Shown: positions 15,832 through 25,054, numbered from the stretch's first letter. The stretch is 64,000 nucleotides of DNA from Candidatus Hemicellulosilyticus sp. P3 (GCA_001543385.1 LPNH01000001.1:62001-126000), one strand, 5' to 3'. The notes: generated by a model from the letters alone, not told the origin. Program-made: numbers and translations.

Positions 15832-17730
15832 TTATAGGCTGTAGGTGATTCCGCCGCGCAGTTGCAGGCCGGGTTGCTCAATGCCTCCGATGTCGTAGTG
15901 GCGGCGGTTGAGCAGGTTGAGCAGCGACAGCGACAGCCGCAGTTTCCGCCAAGGGTATTCCCATTTCAAATCGACCAGCACCACCGGCGTGTACTCTGCC
16001 AAATCTCCGTTTTTGTCTGTGTAGCTCCCGTTGCGTTTTTGCACCGATGCCCAACCGCTCACGGTACTGCGACCCAGCTGTTGCACCGCGCCCAGCGACA
16101 GCTTGTGCCGCAGATGGTCCAGCGCATATTTCGACACATAGTCGCCGGCGCTTTTGTCGATATGATACCATGTGTAGTCAAGACGCACCTCGCGCAGCGA
16201 CCCCCCAGGCCGGTAGGAGGCACTCATCTCCAGCCCGTTCAGATTCACGTGTGTCAGGTTGGCGCAGTGCCACAGCGATTCGTCGGGTTGGCGTATCCAG
16301 TCGATGATGTCGCGCCCGTTGCGGCGCAACAGGGTCAGCGACACATGCCAAGGGCCGTCGTGCCAGTCGGCCGACAGGGTGGCGATCCAGGCCTTTTCGG
16401 GTTGCAGCCGGTCGTTGCCCACCTGTACGGCATTGTGGTAATACAGGTCGGTGAAGGTGGGCATGCGCAGATAACGTCCGGCCGACGCATGGAGGTGCAG
16501 ATGGTCGTTGAGGTGATAGCTTCCGCGCAGGTCGGCCCCCCATGAGGTCTGGAACATTGTATTCAGGTTGAGCGCGCCGCCGCCGCACAACTCCCAGCGG
16601 TGTCTATGTATATGATGCTGGATGAAGCTATTGACATTCAGCCTGTTTTTGCCGAAGTCAAAGGTTTTCCCGCCAGATTCGTAGACTATGCGGACCGGAT
16701 GTTCCAGACTGTCCCCGAGCTGACTGCTGAGCACTGCCTCGTCGCGCAAATCTATGCCCAGCGTGGTGGTGGCGTGGCGATGAAAGATGGCCAGTGTGTG
16801 GTTGGTCGCCAGTGTGTTGCTCAGGTGATAGTTATGGCCGCTATACCAGTCCGGCGCCACGCTGTGTCCGTCGCGGAAGAGCTCGAAGCGGTCGGTGTGG
16901 GTGCGATTGGAGATATTCCATTCCCATCGGCCCCAGGCCCATTCGCGCCGATAGGAGGCCGAAGCAAATGCCATGCGCACCGATTCGTACTGGTCAGGGT
17001 AACTGAGCGAGTAGAAGGCATTGGCACCATAGTCTTTCAACTGGAAGCCACCCTGCAGGTTCCAGCTGTCGTCGTGCCGGCCCGGACGGTAGGCTTGGAG
17101 AAAGAGGTCGGCCTGCCGGTGGTCGGTGTTATGGATATATCCGTCCGAACGGCTGTAGGCGGCATGTTCGAGCAGATACCATCCGCCGCGGCGCTGGCGC
17201 AGGTTCAGCGCGGCTCCTGCCTCGCCGTGGCTGCCAGCATGCAGTGACAACGTAAGCGGTGGTGCCGTGGTGTCGGCAATTCGCGTGTACAGGGCGATGA
17301 TTCCGCTGAAAGCCGACAGCCCGAAGTGTGCCAGCGGCGAGTCGTCAAGTAGCTCCATACGTTGCAGGCAACGGGCGTCGACGGGCAGGTCGAGGGTGTA
17401 ATGGCCGGTGTGGGCGTCGTTCATATTGATGCCGTTGAGCAGCAGCATGGCTTGGTCGCTGCTGCCGCCACGCAGGCTGATGTCGCCCTGCTGGCCGCTG
17501 CGGTTGCGCACCTCCACGGCGGGCATGCGCTCCAGCAGGTTGTCTAAACTTTCTGACGGCGACGCGGCAATGGTGGCGCTGTCCACCTTGTTGGCGGCAC
17601 GATGCACCCGCTCGCTGCGTATCTCCACCGAAGGCAGCTGATGTCCGGTGTCGGGTGGTTGTTGCGCTTTGCCGGCAATGGTGCCAAGCAACATCATGGC
17701 GAACGGGAATTTTGACAATGCAGATTTCAT
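15832..17730 (-). CDS. BtuB-like TonB-dependent outer-membrane receptor
   Basis: 632 residues from ATG at 17730, chosen because it begins a signal peptide (MKSALSKFPFAMMLLGTIAG). A plug domain follows: LPSVEIRSERV, then ESLDNLLERMPAVEVRNRSG, GDISLRGGSSDQAMLLLNGI and VDARCLQRMELL. The rest is beta-barrel, ending GGITYSL. The size is that of vitamin B12 or small-siderophore receptors, and no SusC-type N-terminal domain is present. The frame stays open upstream of the start through a 129-codon leader (see 17731-18117). The substrate is unproven; cobalamin is the first guess from the length and plug. Confidence 0.85.
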   Translation of the reverse strand: MKSALSKFPFAMMLLGTIAGKAQQPPDTGHQLPSVEIRSERVHRAANKVDSATIAASPSESLDNLLERMPAVEVRNRSGQQGDISLRGGSSDQAMLLLNGINMNDAHTGHYTLDLPVDARCLQRMELLDDSPLAHFGLSAFSGIIALYTRIADTTAPPLTLSLHAGSHGEAGAALNLRQRRGGWYLLEHAAYSRSDGYIHNTDHRQADLFLQAYRPGRHDDSWNLQGGFQLKDYGANAFYSLSYPDQYESVRMAFASASYRREWAWGRWEWNISNRTHTDRFELFRDGHSVAPDWYSGHNYHLSNTLATNHTLAIFHRHATTTLGIDLRDEAVLSSQLGDSLEHPVRIVYESGGKTFDFGKNRLNVNSFIQHHIHRHRWELCGGGALNLNTMFQTSWGADLRGSYHLNDHLHLHASAGRYLRMPTFTDLYYHNAVQVGNDRLQPEKAWIATLSADWHDGPWHVSLTLLRRNGRDIIDWIRQPDESLWHCANLTHVNLNGLEMSASYRPGGSLREVRLDYTWYHIDKSAGDYVSKYALDHLRHKLSLGAVQQLGRSTVSGWASVQKRNGSYTDKNGDLAEYTPVVLVDLKWEYPWRKLRLSLSLLNLLNRRHYDIGGIEQPGLQLRGGITYSL

Positions 17731-18117
17731 GGTGATATTGGTTAGGATGAAAAATAACAGCCGCCTCAAATAAAGGTTGGGACGGCTGTTGCGGATAAAC
17801 AATATGGTTATGTCGGCGTAGCGGTGTGCTTCGTCGCAGGTGGTGTCGATGTGTGCCTGTACGGGCCGGCACAAAGACAATGGCGATTCTTCATGCCGTC
17901 CGATGCCGTCCCCGGAATTGCCGCCGTTGTCTTTGCGGCAATATTCGCGGTTGCTTTCGTCGACCGGGCGTCCGTTCTTGTGGAGCTGCAAGTCGGAGAT
18001 ATAAGCCGCCACACGGCCTATAGTCACCTGTCTGTGCATGGAACTGTAGGCGGCCCACTTCTGTCGGCTGAAACGGCGGAAACGGAAATGCGACGTTTTA
18101 TGTACGGGTTGCAGCAT
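17731..18117 (-). CDS. Candidate leader ORF in frame with the receptor
   Basis: This accounts for most of the 443-base stretch between aroE and the receptor. ATG at 18117 opens 129 codons that run without a stop into the receptor ATG. Residues 10-34 read HFRFRRFSRQKWAAYSS then MHRQVTIG, a strongly basic-aromatic pattern that looks selected. From memory, unverified, short proteins with a related RFRRFSRK-x-YA pattern precede BtuB-type receptors in other Bacteroidales. Later codons (about 60-100) look less protein-like. It could be a separate short protein whose stop was lost, an N-terminal extension of the receptor, or chance. Confidence 0.4.
17750..17790 (-). terminator. Terminator-like hairpin in the receptor leader (possible attenuator)
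   Basis: Read on the minus strand, AACAGCCG (17790-17783) pairs with CGGCTGTT (17763-17756), and ATTTTT follows. It sits about 20-60 bases before the receptor ATG, where an intrinsic terminator would act as an expression switch. I looked for the conserved core of a cobalamin riboswitch upstream and did not find it. Confidence 0.45.
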
Positions 18118-18173
18118 GGGCTGGAAAGTGTCACTATAAACGCAGGGTCCGGGAAAAAATTGTGTGGCGGCTG

Positions 18174-18911
18174 TTAAAAGCGGGGTCTCTCTGTCCACAG
18201 TCGGTGGCTCATGTCGGCCTGCCGGTGCAGCATGGACAGTCCGTTGCATACGGTGGCGCCTTGTAGTGCCGCCTCGTGCAGCCAACGGCTTTCCACGGGG
18301 TTGTAGATTAGGTCGTAACAAAGATGTCGGGGACCTATGCCGCAGGTGTCGGGCAGCGGTGTCTGTTCCACCTGAGGCCACATGCCTACGGGGGTGGCGT
18401 TGACAACCAGCAGATGGCTGTTTATTAGTGCAGCCACCTCGCCGTATCCGATGGTGCCGGCACCGCGTGGAGTGCGGCTCACCCGTGTGACACCGATGCC
18501 TAACTGTTGCAATGCGTGGCTCACCGCGCGTGCCGCGCCGCCGGTGCCCAGCACCAAGGCCTGCCGATGCCAAGGTTGCAGCAACGGTTGCAGCGTCTCG
18601 GCAAATGCGGGGCAGTCTGTATTATGGCCGGTCAGATGCATCAAGCCTCCCGATCGCCGCACACTGACGCAGTTCACGGCGCCGATGGCCGATGCGTCGT
18701 CGTCCACGGTGTCGAGGTGGGGCAGTATGGCTGTCTTGTAGGGCAGCGTGACGTTGAACCCGTCCAGCTGTTCCTGTTCGAGCAACAGTCTCAGATTGTC
18801 GAGCGAGGGCAGCTCATAGGCACAGTAGCGGCAATCCTTATGATGCCGTGCGAAATAATCTGCCGAACCGCTGTGCCCCAGTGGAATGCCGATAAGTCCC
18901 ACGTGTAACAT
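18174..18911 (-). CDS. aroE: Shikimate dehydrogenase
   Basis: 245 residues, compact but within range for Bacteroidota AroE. GLIGIPLGHSGSADYF gives the shikimate-binding loop, NVTLPYKTAIL the catalytic lysine, GHNTDCPAF the catalytic aspartate region, and LGTGGAARAV the NADPH-binding glycine loop. It reduces 3-dehydroshikimate to shikimate in aromatic amino-acid synthesis. No other aro gene is in the window. It is divergent from the exonuclease/phosphatase-family gene. Confidence 0.95.
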   Translation of the reverse strand: MLHVGLIGIPLGHSGSADYFARHHKDCRYCAYELPSLDNLRLLLEQEQLDGFNVTLPYKTAILPHLDTVDDDASAIGAVNCVSVRRSGGLMHLTGHNTDCPAFAETLQPLLQPWHRQALVLGTGGAARAVSHALQQLGIGVTRVSRTPRGAGTIGYGEVAALINSHLLVVNATPVGMWPQVEQTPLPDTCGIGPRHLCYDLIYNPVESRWLHEAALQGATVCNGLSMLHRQADMSHRLWTERPRF

Positions 18912-18916
18912 ACGGG

Positions 18917-18924
18917 CAAAAATA
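18917..18924 (-). promoter_or_regulatory. TAnnTTTG box immediately before aroE
   Basis: CAAAAATA on the plus strand is TATTTTTG on the minus strand. It ends five bases before the aroE start codon, so the transcript probably begins at the ATG itself. Confidence 0.5.
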
Positions 18925-19010
18925 CAAGTAATTATTTAATTATTGTGATAAGCTGAAATCACGCGGGTAGAAGTGCGTTGTTGAACCGCTCCAATTCAAT
19001 AATAAAAATG

Positions 19011-19018
19011 TATCTTTG
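19011..19018 (+). promoter_or_regulatory. TAnnTTTG box of the exonuclease/phosphatase-family gene
   Basis: TATCTTTG matches the consensus exactly. An apparent TTG start at 19016 lies inside this box, which argues for the downstream GTG at 19046. Confidence 0.6.
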
Positions 19019-19045
19019 CAGACAAAACTGTGTCATTGTAGAACG

Positions 19046-20098
19046 GTGAAGAAGGTTTTGCGTTTTCTGTTGCTGTCGCTCAATCTGGTCTGTGTGTTGC
19101 TGCTGTTGCTCTCCACGCTGACCGAGTGGGTGTCTCCGTCGCAGATGAGTCTGCCTTCGCTGCTCAGCTACGTATGCCCCTACTTGTTTGTCATCAATGC
19201 GCTGTGGGTCGTGTTTTGGCTTTGCTTTGTGCGTAAAGCGTTCCTTATTTCGTTGGCCGCCATTCTGTTGCGGATGGGTTTTATACCGCAATATGTACAG
19301 TTGGGAGGCTCCTCCGAGGTGGCTGTGGACGACGCTTCCGTGTTGCGTGTGATGACTTTCAATGTACACGGGTTCCGCGGCCCCGACGACACGCTTTCGG
19401 CCGACAGCGGAGCAGCCCGTTTTGTCGCATTGCTCCATCGCGAGCAGCCCGACGTGCTGTCGCTCGAGGAGTTCACTGTGCCACGGCGCTATGCCTTGCT
19501 CGACACGCTGCAGGCGATGGGTTATCGTTACCGTCATGGTGCGCGTGACCGCATGGCCGGTGTGGTGCTCTTTTCCAAATATCCTGTCACACCTGTCGCG
19601 GGAGGCGGGCCGGGCAAGGTGTATACCGACATCGAATGGCGGCAACACACGTTGCGCTTTGTCAGTGTGCATCTCAACTCGTACCGGTTTACATCCAACG
19701 AAACGCTCAACTTGTCGAGTTTCAACTACAACGACACCTCTGCACGCAGCATTTTCTACAAGATGCGCGAGACCATTGCCTGGCATGAGCGCGAATGGCG
19801 CGATGACCTGCAGCCGATGATTGTCTCCTCACCCTATCCGGTGGTGGTGGCGGGCGACTTCAACGACACACCGGCCTCCTACATCTATCAGCAGATGTCC
19901 AAACTGCTCAACGATGCTTTTGTCAAGCAGGGTAGGGGCTTCTGCACCACCTATCACGGCCAGGTCCCGTCATTCCGCATTGACCACATCTTCTGTAGCG
20001 ACAGTTTCTATGTTCAGGCCTATAGGTGTATCGCCAGTGATATCTCCGACCACTATCCGGTGATGGCTGTGCTGGCATGGAACACCGACAAGCCATGA
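19046..20098 (+). CDS. Membrane-anchored endonuclease/exonuclease/phosphatase-family protein
   Basis: 350 residues from GTG 19046, the first in-frame start after the promoter box. The N-terminal 90 residues carry about three hydrophobic helices (FLLLSLNLVCVLLLLLS, then VINALWVVFWLCF, then LISLAAILL). The EEP catalytic domain follows: MTFNVHGFRG, the glutamate in LSLEEF, GDFNDTPAS, RIDHIF and SDHYPVMA, so all metal-binding residues are present. It probably hydrolyses a phosphoester at the cell envelope; the family includes nucleases and sphingomyelinase-like enzymes. It heads a rightward series with nth and the BatA-like gene. Confidence 0.82.
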   Translation: MKKVLRFLLLSLNLVCVLLLLLSTLTEWVSPSQMSLPSLLSYVCPYLFVINALWVVFWLCFVRKAFLISLAAILLRMGFIPQYVQLGGSSEVAVDDASVLRVMTFNVHGFRGPDDTLSADSGAARFVALLHREQPDVLSLEEFTVPRRYALLDTLQAMGYRYRHGARDRMAGVVLFSKYPVTPVAGGGPGKVYTDIEWRQHTLRFVSVHLNSYRFTSNETLNLSSFNYNDTSARSIFYKMRETIAWHEREWRDDLQPMIVSSPYPVVVAGDFNDTPASYIYQQMSKLLNDAFVKQGRGFCTTYHGQVPSFRIDHIFCSDSFYVQAYRCIASDISDHYPVMAVLAWNTDKP

Positions 20099-20159
20099 CG
20101 CTGTTGTTGAAAAACCTTAATACGTCCGACCTATCAAACTCGCTGAGAAATACGAACGC

Positions 20160-20783
20160 ATGATAGCCCACTTCGAGGCCACCCGGCCCGACGCGGGGCC
20201 TGAATTGCACTATGCCGACGCTTATCAACTGCTGGTGGCGGTGATCCTTTCGGCGCAATGCACCGACCGGCGTGTCAATATGGTGACGGCGGCGCTCTTT
20301 GCCGCTTACCCTGACGCACGGGCATTGGCAACGGCTACGCCTGACGATATTCTGCACTATATCCATTCGGTGTCATACCCCAACAGCAAAAGCCGCCATT
20401 TGGCGGCCATGGCCCGCAAGCTGGTTGCCGACTTCGACGGCGAGGTGCCGTCCGACACCGACGCTTTGCAGCAGTTGCCGGGCGTGGGACGCAAGACGGC
20501 CAATGTTGTCGCGTCGGTCATTTTTCACCAGCCGGCGTTGGCGGTCGACACCCATGTCTTCCGGGTCTCCGAGCGCCTGGGGTTGACGCATAACAGCCCG
20601 TCGCCGCTCCATACCGAGCGGGCGCTCACACGTCATTTGCCACCGGACAAGATTCCCGTGGCCCATCATTGGCTCATCCTGCACGGACGCTACGTATGTC
20701 AGGCCCGCAAGCCGCGCTGCGCCGAGTGCGGCTTGACGGACATTTGTTCTTATTACTGTAAACATCACAGCACCTCTGACTGA
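20160..20783 (+). CDS. nth: Endonuclease III (DNA glycosylase/AP lyase)
   Basis: 207 residues from ATG 20160. The helix-hairpin-helix LPGVGRKTANVVASV with catalytic lysine, the catalytic aspartate in AVDTHVFRV, and the four cysteines of the [4Fe-4S] loop (C-x6-C-x2-C-x5-C in YVCQARKPRCAECGLTDIC) are all there. It removes oxidised pyrimidines from DNA. Oddity: the codons just before the ATG, back to an in-frame TAA, read KLAEKYER, which continues the family's usual N-terminus, yet no standard start codon exists among them. The stop overlaps the next start by one base. Confidence 0.95.
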   Translation: MIAHFEATRPDAGPELHYADAYQLLVAVILSAQCTDRRVNMVTAALFAAYPDARALATATPDDILHYIHSVSYPNSKSRHLAAMARKLVADFDGEVPSDTDALQQLPGVGRKTANVVASVIFHQPALAVDTHVFRVSERLGLTHNSPSPLHTERALTRHLPPDKIPVAHHWLILHGRYVCQARKPRCAECGLTDICSYYCKHHSTSD

Positions 20784-22861
20784 TGCTCTTTCTGGCACAT
20801 CCCTTGTTTCTGATTGGATTGGCGGCGGTGGCGGTGCCTGTGGTGGTGCACCTTTTCGACCTGCGGCGCTATCGCAAAGTCTATTTCAGCAATGTGGACA
20901 GGCTTGAGGCTTTGCAGCAGGCTTCACGTCACGAGTCGCAGTTGCGTCGTCGGCTGTTGTTGGCGTCGCGTATTGCAGTCGTTGTCTTTTTGGTGTTGGC
21001 ATTTGCCAACCCCTCGATAGATCGGGGTGGCGACACTTTGCAGCCGGGCACTACGGCAGTGAGCGTGTATATCGACAACTCGTTCAGCATGCTGCAACAA
21101 GCCACCGACGGCGATTTGTTGGAGTGTGCCAAGCGCAAGGCCGCCGAGGTGGCTTCCGCCTACAGTCCCGGCGACCGTTTCCAGTTGCTCACCAACCGTA
21201 TGGCCGGCGAGGAGTTCCATTGGCTCGACCGCGACGACTTTCTTGCCGCCGTCGACGAATTGACGGTGTCGCCCAACAGTGTGATGTTGAGTGAAGCCGT
21301 GCGTCGCCAGCAAGGATTTCTCCACGACGCGCAGGTGGCTAACCGGCGTGCCTATGTTGTCTCCGATTTTCAGCGGACTACATCGGATGTAGCATGTTTG
21401 CCCGACAGCGCTTTCTCCGACGCCCCCTGTACCTTCATCCCCCTGCGTGCCGCTACCGTTGACAATGTCTATCTCGACACGCTGGTTTTCGATGCTCCGT
21501 CGTTTCGCGTCGGCGACCGCGTCGTGGTGGAGGTGCGGTTGCGCAACGCCTCCGGACGGATGCTTGAGCAGGTGCCGTTATACCTTTATGCCGACGGTCG
21601 TCGCCGTGCGCAGTCTGCAGTCACCCTCGCGCCGCATGGCGAGACGGTGGTGCCCCTGCATTTTGTAGTGGACCACGGCGGTGCTGTGGAAGGCTGTGTC
21701 GTCACAAGCGACAGCCCTGTGACCTTCGACGACACCCTCTTTTTCGCCTTCAATGTGGCGCGCAGAATTTCGGTGTTGGAGATCTATGGCAATAGTCCCA
21801 ACCCCTGGCTGCACCGCCTTTTCGCTTCCGATACCACGTTGCTGTTTCGTGCAGTCTCTGCGGCCGACGGGGCGGCCTTGCTCTCCAGTGCGGCGGCAGG
21901 AAGCGGTTATGACTGTGTGATTCTCGACGAGGTGGAGCAGCTTTCGTCGCGGCTGGTGCAGACCTTGCACGACTATGCCGGGCGCGGCGGTTCGCTTGTG
22001 GTGGTGCCGCCGTCCAATGCCGACCGGCAGCAGTACGACGCCCTGTTGCAACCTTTGCACGCACCCTTGCTTGACGGTTGGTCTACGGGTGCGGTGCAGG
22101 TGTCGGGCATCGATTTCGACAACATGCTATACCGTTCCGTGTTTGAGTCACGCCCCGACAATTCCGAGACACCCCGTTTCAACGGGCGGCATAGGCTGAA
22201 GAATGTCGGCTCCACGGTGTCGCAACCGCTGTTGACACTGCCTGCGGGCGAGGCAGTGCTTTCCGTCTTCTATTCATCCTCACAGCGCCCATGCTATCTG
22301 TTCGCCGCGCCGTTGCGCGAGGAATACACCGACTTGGTCGCTCAGCCGTTATTTGTCCCAACGCTTTACAATATGGCGCTGTACAGCTGTCCGCCGCAAC
22401 AACCTTACCACCTTGTTTCGGACGATGGGCCGCCTGTCGACTTGCCGTATTCTGTGACATCTCCGGCGACGCTCAGCGGTATTTACGGCGCAGCCGACGG
22501 CGCACAGCAGGGGTCGTTTACGGGGATGCCCCGTATCACGGCGACAGGCGGTCGCAGCCGGCTTTCAGCGTCGAACCTTGTCTCGTCGGCAGGGTGCTAT
22601 CGGCTCTCGACACCGTCGTCCGAAACCTTGTCGTTGGCGTTTAACTATCAGCGGCGCGAATCGGTGATGGAGTTTCTGTCCGACGACGAACTGCCTGACT
22701 ACGCCGGCCGCACACTGACGCTTGCCGCAGAACGGCCGGTGGCGTTGCATGCGGGACATGCCAGTAGTTTGTCGCACCTGTGTCTGTGGACAGCGTTGGT
22801 CATGTTGCTGGCCGAGGTGCTGCTGGCACGTGGCAGACGTAACCGCCCGGCTAAAGAATAA
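20783..22861 (+). CDS. BatA-type membrane protein with von Willebrand-like domain
   Basis: 692 residues. The N-terminus MLFLAHPLFLIGLAAVAVPV then VVHLFDLRRYRKVYFSNVDR is the hallmark of the aerotolerance BatA N-terminal domain (PF07584). A second membrane helix follows (RIAVVVFLVLAFANPS, about residues 67-82), then SVYIDNSFSMLQQ (about 91-103), a degenerate metal-ion adhesion site. A long periplasmic beta-rich region leads to a C-terminal helix (about 665-682). In Bacteroidota such proteins accompany BatB/BatD or stand alone; the function in envelope stress is not firmly known. Confidence 0.85.
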   Translation: MLFLAHPLFLIGLAAVAVPVVVHLFDLRRYRKVYFSNVDRLEALQQASRHESQLRRRLLLASRIAVVVFLVLAFANPSIDRGGDTLQPGTTAVSVYIDNSFSMLQQATDGDLLECAKRKAAEVASAYSPGDRFQLLTNRMAGEEFHWLDRDDFLAAVDELTVSPNSVMLSEAVRRQQGFLHDAQVANRRAYVVSDFQRTTSDVACLPDSAFSDAPCTFIPLRAATVDNVYLDTLVFDAPSFRVGDRVVVEVRLRNASGRMLEQVPLYLYADGRRRAQSAVTLAPHGETVVPLHFVVDHGGAVEGCVVTSDSPVTFDDTLFFAFNVARRISVLEIYGNSPNPWLHRLFASDTTLLFRAVSAADGAALLSSAAAGSGYDCVILDEVEQLSSRLVQTLHDYAGRGGSLVVVPPSNADRQQYDALLQPLHAPLLDGWSTGAVQVSGIDFDNMLYRSVFESRPDNSETPRFNGRHRLKNVGSTVSQPLLTLPAGEAVLSVFYSSSQRPCYLFAAPLREEYTDLVAQPLFVPTLYNMALYSCPPQQPYHLVSDDGPPVDLPYSVTSPATLSGIYGAADGAQQGSFTGMPRITATGGRSRLSASNLVSSAGCYRLSTPSSETLSLAFNYQRRESVMEFLSDDELPDYAGRTLTLAAERPVALHAGHASSLSHLCLWTALVMLLAEVLLARGRRNRPAKE

Positions 22862-22905
22862 ACGTCGCTTTCCCTTGTAAAGAAACCCATATTCCACCAT
22901 TCGGT

Positions 22906-23643
22906 ATGTCGCTTCTCTCTATCCAACATGTCTCACACTGTTTCGGCCCGCACCGGGTGCTACACGACGTCTCCTTGCAACTTGAAAGCGGCGTTGTCGC
23001 AGGCTTGCTGGGCCTCAACGGGGCGGGCAAGACCACGCTCATCCGTATTGTCAACGGCATGTTGCGTCCCGACGGCGGCACAGTGCTGTGGGACGGCAGG
23101 CCGCTGCGCGACGACGACCGCCTCAACATGGGTTATCTTCCGGAGGAACGCGGTCTCTATCCGCGCATGCGTGTCGACGAGCAGCTCTGCCACTGGGGGC
23201 GTCTCAAGGGCTTGTCTGCCGCCGAGTCGCGTCGCCGTGCCGCCCGTTGGCTGGAGCGGCTTGGTGTTCCGGAGGTGTCGCGCCGCTTGCCGTTGCATCT
23301 CTCCAAGGGGACACAGCAGAAAGTGCAATTAGCCGCGGCGTTGCTGCACGACCCCGGCTTGGTGGTGCTTGACGAGCCTTTCAGCGGGCTCGACCCGCTC
23401 AACGCGCAGTTGTTGGCAGCAGTCGTCGCCGAACTGCGTGCACGTGGGGCGGCTGTGCTTATCTCGTCGCATAATATGGCCTTTGTCGAAAAGATGTGTG
23501 ATCGTCTGGCCGTTTTGCATGCGGGGCGCATCTGTTTCGACGGCACGCTTGACAGCCTGCGCCATGACTGGCCGCAGGCTTCGCTGAGCGATGTGTTTCT
23601 TCATCTGGTGGCTCCGGACGCCACTCAAGAGCCGATGTTATGA
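22906..23643 (+). CDS. ABC exporter ATP-binding subunit (NatA-like)
   Basis: 245 residues. Walker A GLNGAGKTTLI (about residues 35-45), the signature in the form LSKGTQQKVQLA, and Walker B LVVLDEPFSGLD are all present. The LSKG variant and the C-terminal tail are typical of ATPases that serve ABC-2 type exporters such as NatAB. Its stop overlaps the permease start (ATGA at 23640-23643), so the two form a pair. The cargo is not known. Confidence 0.92.
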   Translation: MSLLSIQHVSHCFGPHRVLHDVSLQLESGVVAGLLGLNGAGKTTLIRIVNGMLRPDGGTVLWDGRPLRDDDRLNMGYLPEERGLYPRMRVDEQLCHWGRLKGLSAAESRRRAARWLERLGVPEVSRRLPLHLSKGTQQKVQLAAALLHDPGLVVLDEPFSGLDPLNAQLLAAVVAELRARGAAVLISSHNMAFVEKMCDRLAVLHAGRICFDGTLDSLRHDWPQASLSDVFLHLVAPDATQEPML

Positions 23644-24914
23644 AAACAGTATGGATTATTGTCTGCCGTGAGTTTCGGTCACGGGTTCGCCGGCCGTCCT
23701 TTTGGTTGCTGTCATTTGTGATACCTTTGCTTGTAGCCGGGCTTTATCTGCTGCCACCGTTGCTGGCTTCACGCCCGGTCCGCCAGGTGCGGGTGGCCGT
23801 AGTCGACGAAAGCGGCATTTTCGCCACGCAGTTGCAGTCATCAGACGCGGCGGCATATCTCCCGGTGGGCAGTGTGACCTATGGCAGACGTATGGTGGAC
23901 GATGGCGATGCCGACGCATTGCTGCTCATCTTGGCCCGCGAGACCACCATCCCCACCGATGCAGTCCTCTACTATCATGCCCACAGCCCGTCGGCGCCGC
24001 TGCAGGCCGACATCGACCATCAGCTGCAGACCATCCTGCGCAACAGCATCTTGCTCGATGTGCACGGCATCACGGTTGAGGAGTATGCATTGATGGAACG
24101 TACCCGTATCCGTCTGCGTACACAAGATATGGCCACCGGCCGTGAGGCGTATGCACAAGTTAAAAGTGTGCTGGGTCTGGCGCTTGCGCTGCTGGCATTG
24201 CTGTCTGTAGTGCTGTTTGGCGGCCAGGTGACGCACGGCGTCATGGAAGAACGGCACAGCCGTGTTGTCGAGATGCTGCTCTCCTCGACCCGCCCCTTTC
24301 CGCTGCTTGCGGGCAAGGTGTTGGGCATCGGTATGGCCGGGCTGCTGCAATTCACCCTGTGGTTGGCGTTGTCGGCGGCCGCCATCGGCGGTATTCGCAC
24401 CGCTTATGCCGATATGTTTGCCCGTGTCGAGAGCCGTCAGTTGCAATCACTGGCCACCAAAGGCAGCGAGGCTACGGCCCAGTTTCAGGCTGCTTTGCAG
24501 CAGCAGCCGGTGTCGGAGCTGATGCAGGGTTTGGAATCCATCGACTGGGGCCCTGTTGTGCTCTGTTTCTTCCTCTTCGCCACGGCGGGTTACCTGCTCT
24601 ATGCCGGGCTGTTTGCCGCTTTGGGTGCCCGGCTTGACAAGGATGCCGACAGCTCGGCATTCACACTGTTGCTGTCGGCGCCGCTACTGACGGCATGTTG
24701 TTGCATTCCCGCTTTGCTGTCCGACCCGTCGGGGCCGTTGGCTGTCGTCCTGTCTCTGGTTCCTTTCACGTCGCCCGTCGCGTTGCTGTTCCGCCTGCCT
24801 TTCGGCGTACCCGTGTGGCAGGTGGTGCTGTCGCTTGCGCTCATCCTTCTCTTTGTTCCGCTCTGCACCGCTTGGGCCGCCGCTGTCTACCGCCGTCGCA
24901 TCTTGAAAGGTTGA
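23640..24914 (+). CDS. ABC-2 type exporter permease (NatB-like)
   Basis: 424 residues. The first helix (about residues 20-40) is followed by an extracytoplasmic domain of about 130 residues. A cluster of five helices follows from about residue 175 (LGLALALLALLSVVLFGGQV) to the C-terminus. The motif VTHGVMEERHSRVVEMLLSS is the conserved cytoplasmic loop of this family, where the ATPase docks. It may export sodium, a toxic compound or an envelope component; the sequence does not decide. Confidence 0.9.
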   Translation: MKTVWIIVCREFRSRVRRPSFWLLSFVIPLLVAGLYLLPPLLASRPVRQVRVAVVDESGIFATQLQSSDAAAYLPVGSVTYGRRMVDDGDADALLLILARETTIPTDAVLYYHAHSPSAPLQADIDHQLQTILRNSILLDVHGITVEEYALMERTRIRLRTQDMATGREAYAQVKSVLGLALALLALLSVVLFGGQVTHGVMEERHSRVVEMLLSSTRPFPLLAGKVLGIGMAGLLQFTLWLALSAAAIGGIRTAYADMFARVESRQLQSLATKGSEATAQFQAALQQQPVSELMQGLESIDWGPVVLCFFLFATAGYLLYAGLFAALGARLDKDADSSAFTLLLSAPLLTACCCIPALLSDPSGPLAVVLSLVPFTSPVALLFRLPFGVPVWQVVLSLALILLFVPLCTAWAAAVYRRRILKG

Positions 24915-24977
24915 GCCTTCTTTTTTCAGGTCCACCCCATTTGTTGAATCTACCCCGTGAATTTGCCAATGAGAAAA

Positions 24978-25009
24978 TTTGGCTGTTTGTGAAAAACTTT
25001 GTATCTTTG
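24978..25009 (+). promoter_or_regulatory. Complete Bacteroidota promoter for tRNA-Cys
   Basis: TTTG (24978-24981) and TATCTTTG (25002-25009) are separated by 20 bases, the textbook TTTG-N19-21-TAnnTTTG arrangement of the primary sigma factor in this phylum. Confidence 0.85.
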
Positions 25010-25054
25010 CAAACGCAATATGGAAAGCAACAGGGCTTTTCCTTTTGATGAGAA

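Noticed and set aside
17731-18173. Cobalamin riboswitch in front of the BtuB-like receptor.
   Set aside because: I looked on the minus strand for the conserved B12-box type core and its flanking stems and did not find them. Only a terminator-like hairpin is visible.
19016-19045. TTG start adding ten residues to the exonuclease/phosphatase-family protein.
   Set aside because: The TTG is part of the promoter box TATCTTTG itself and cannot be in the message.
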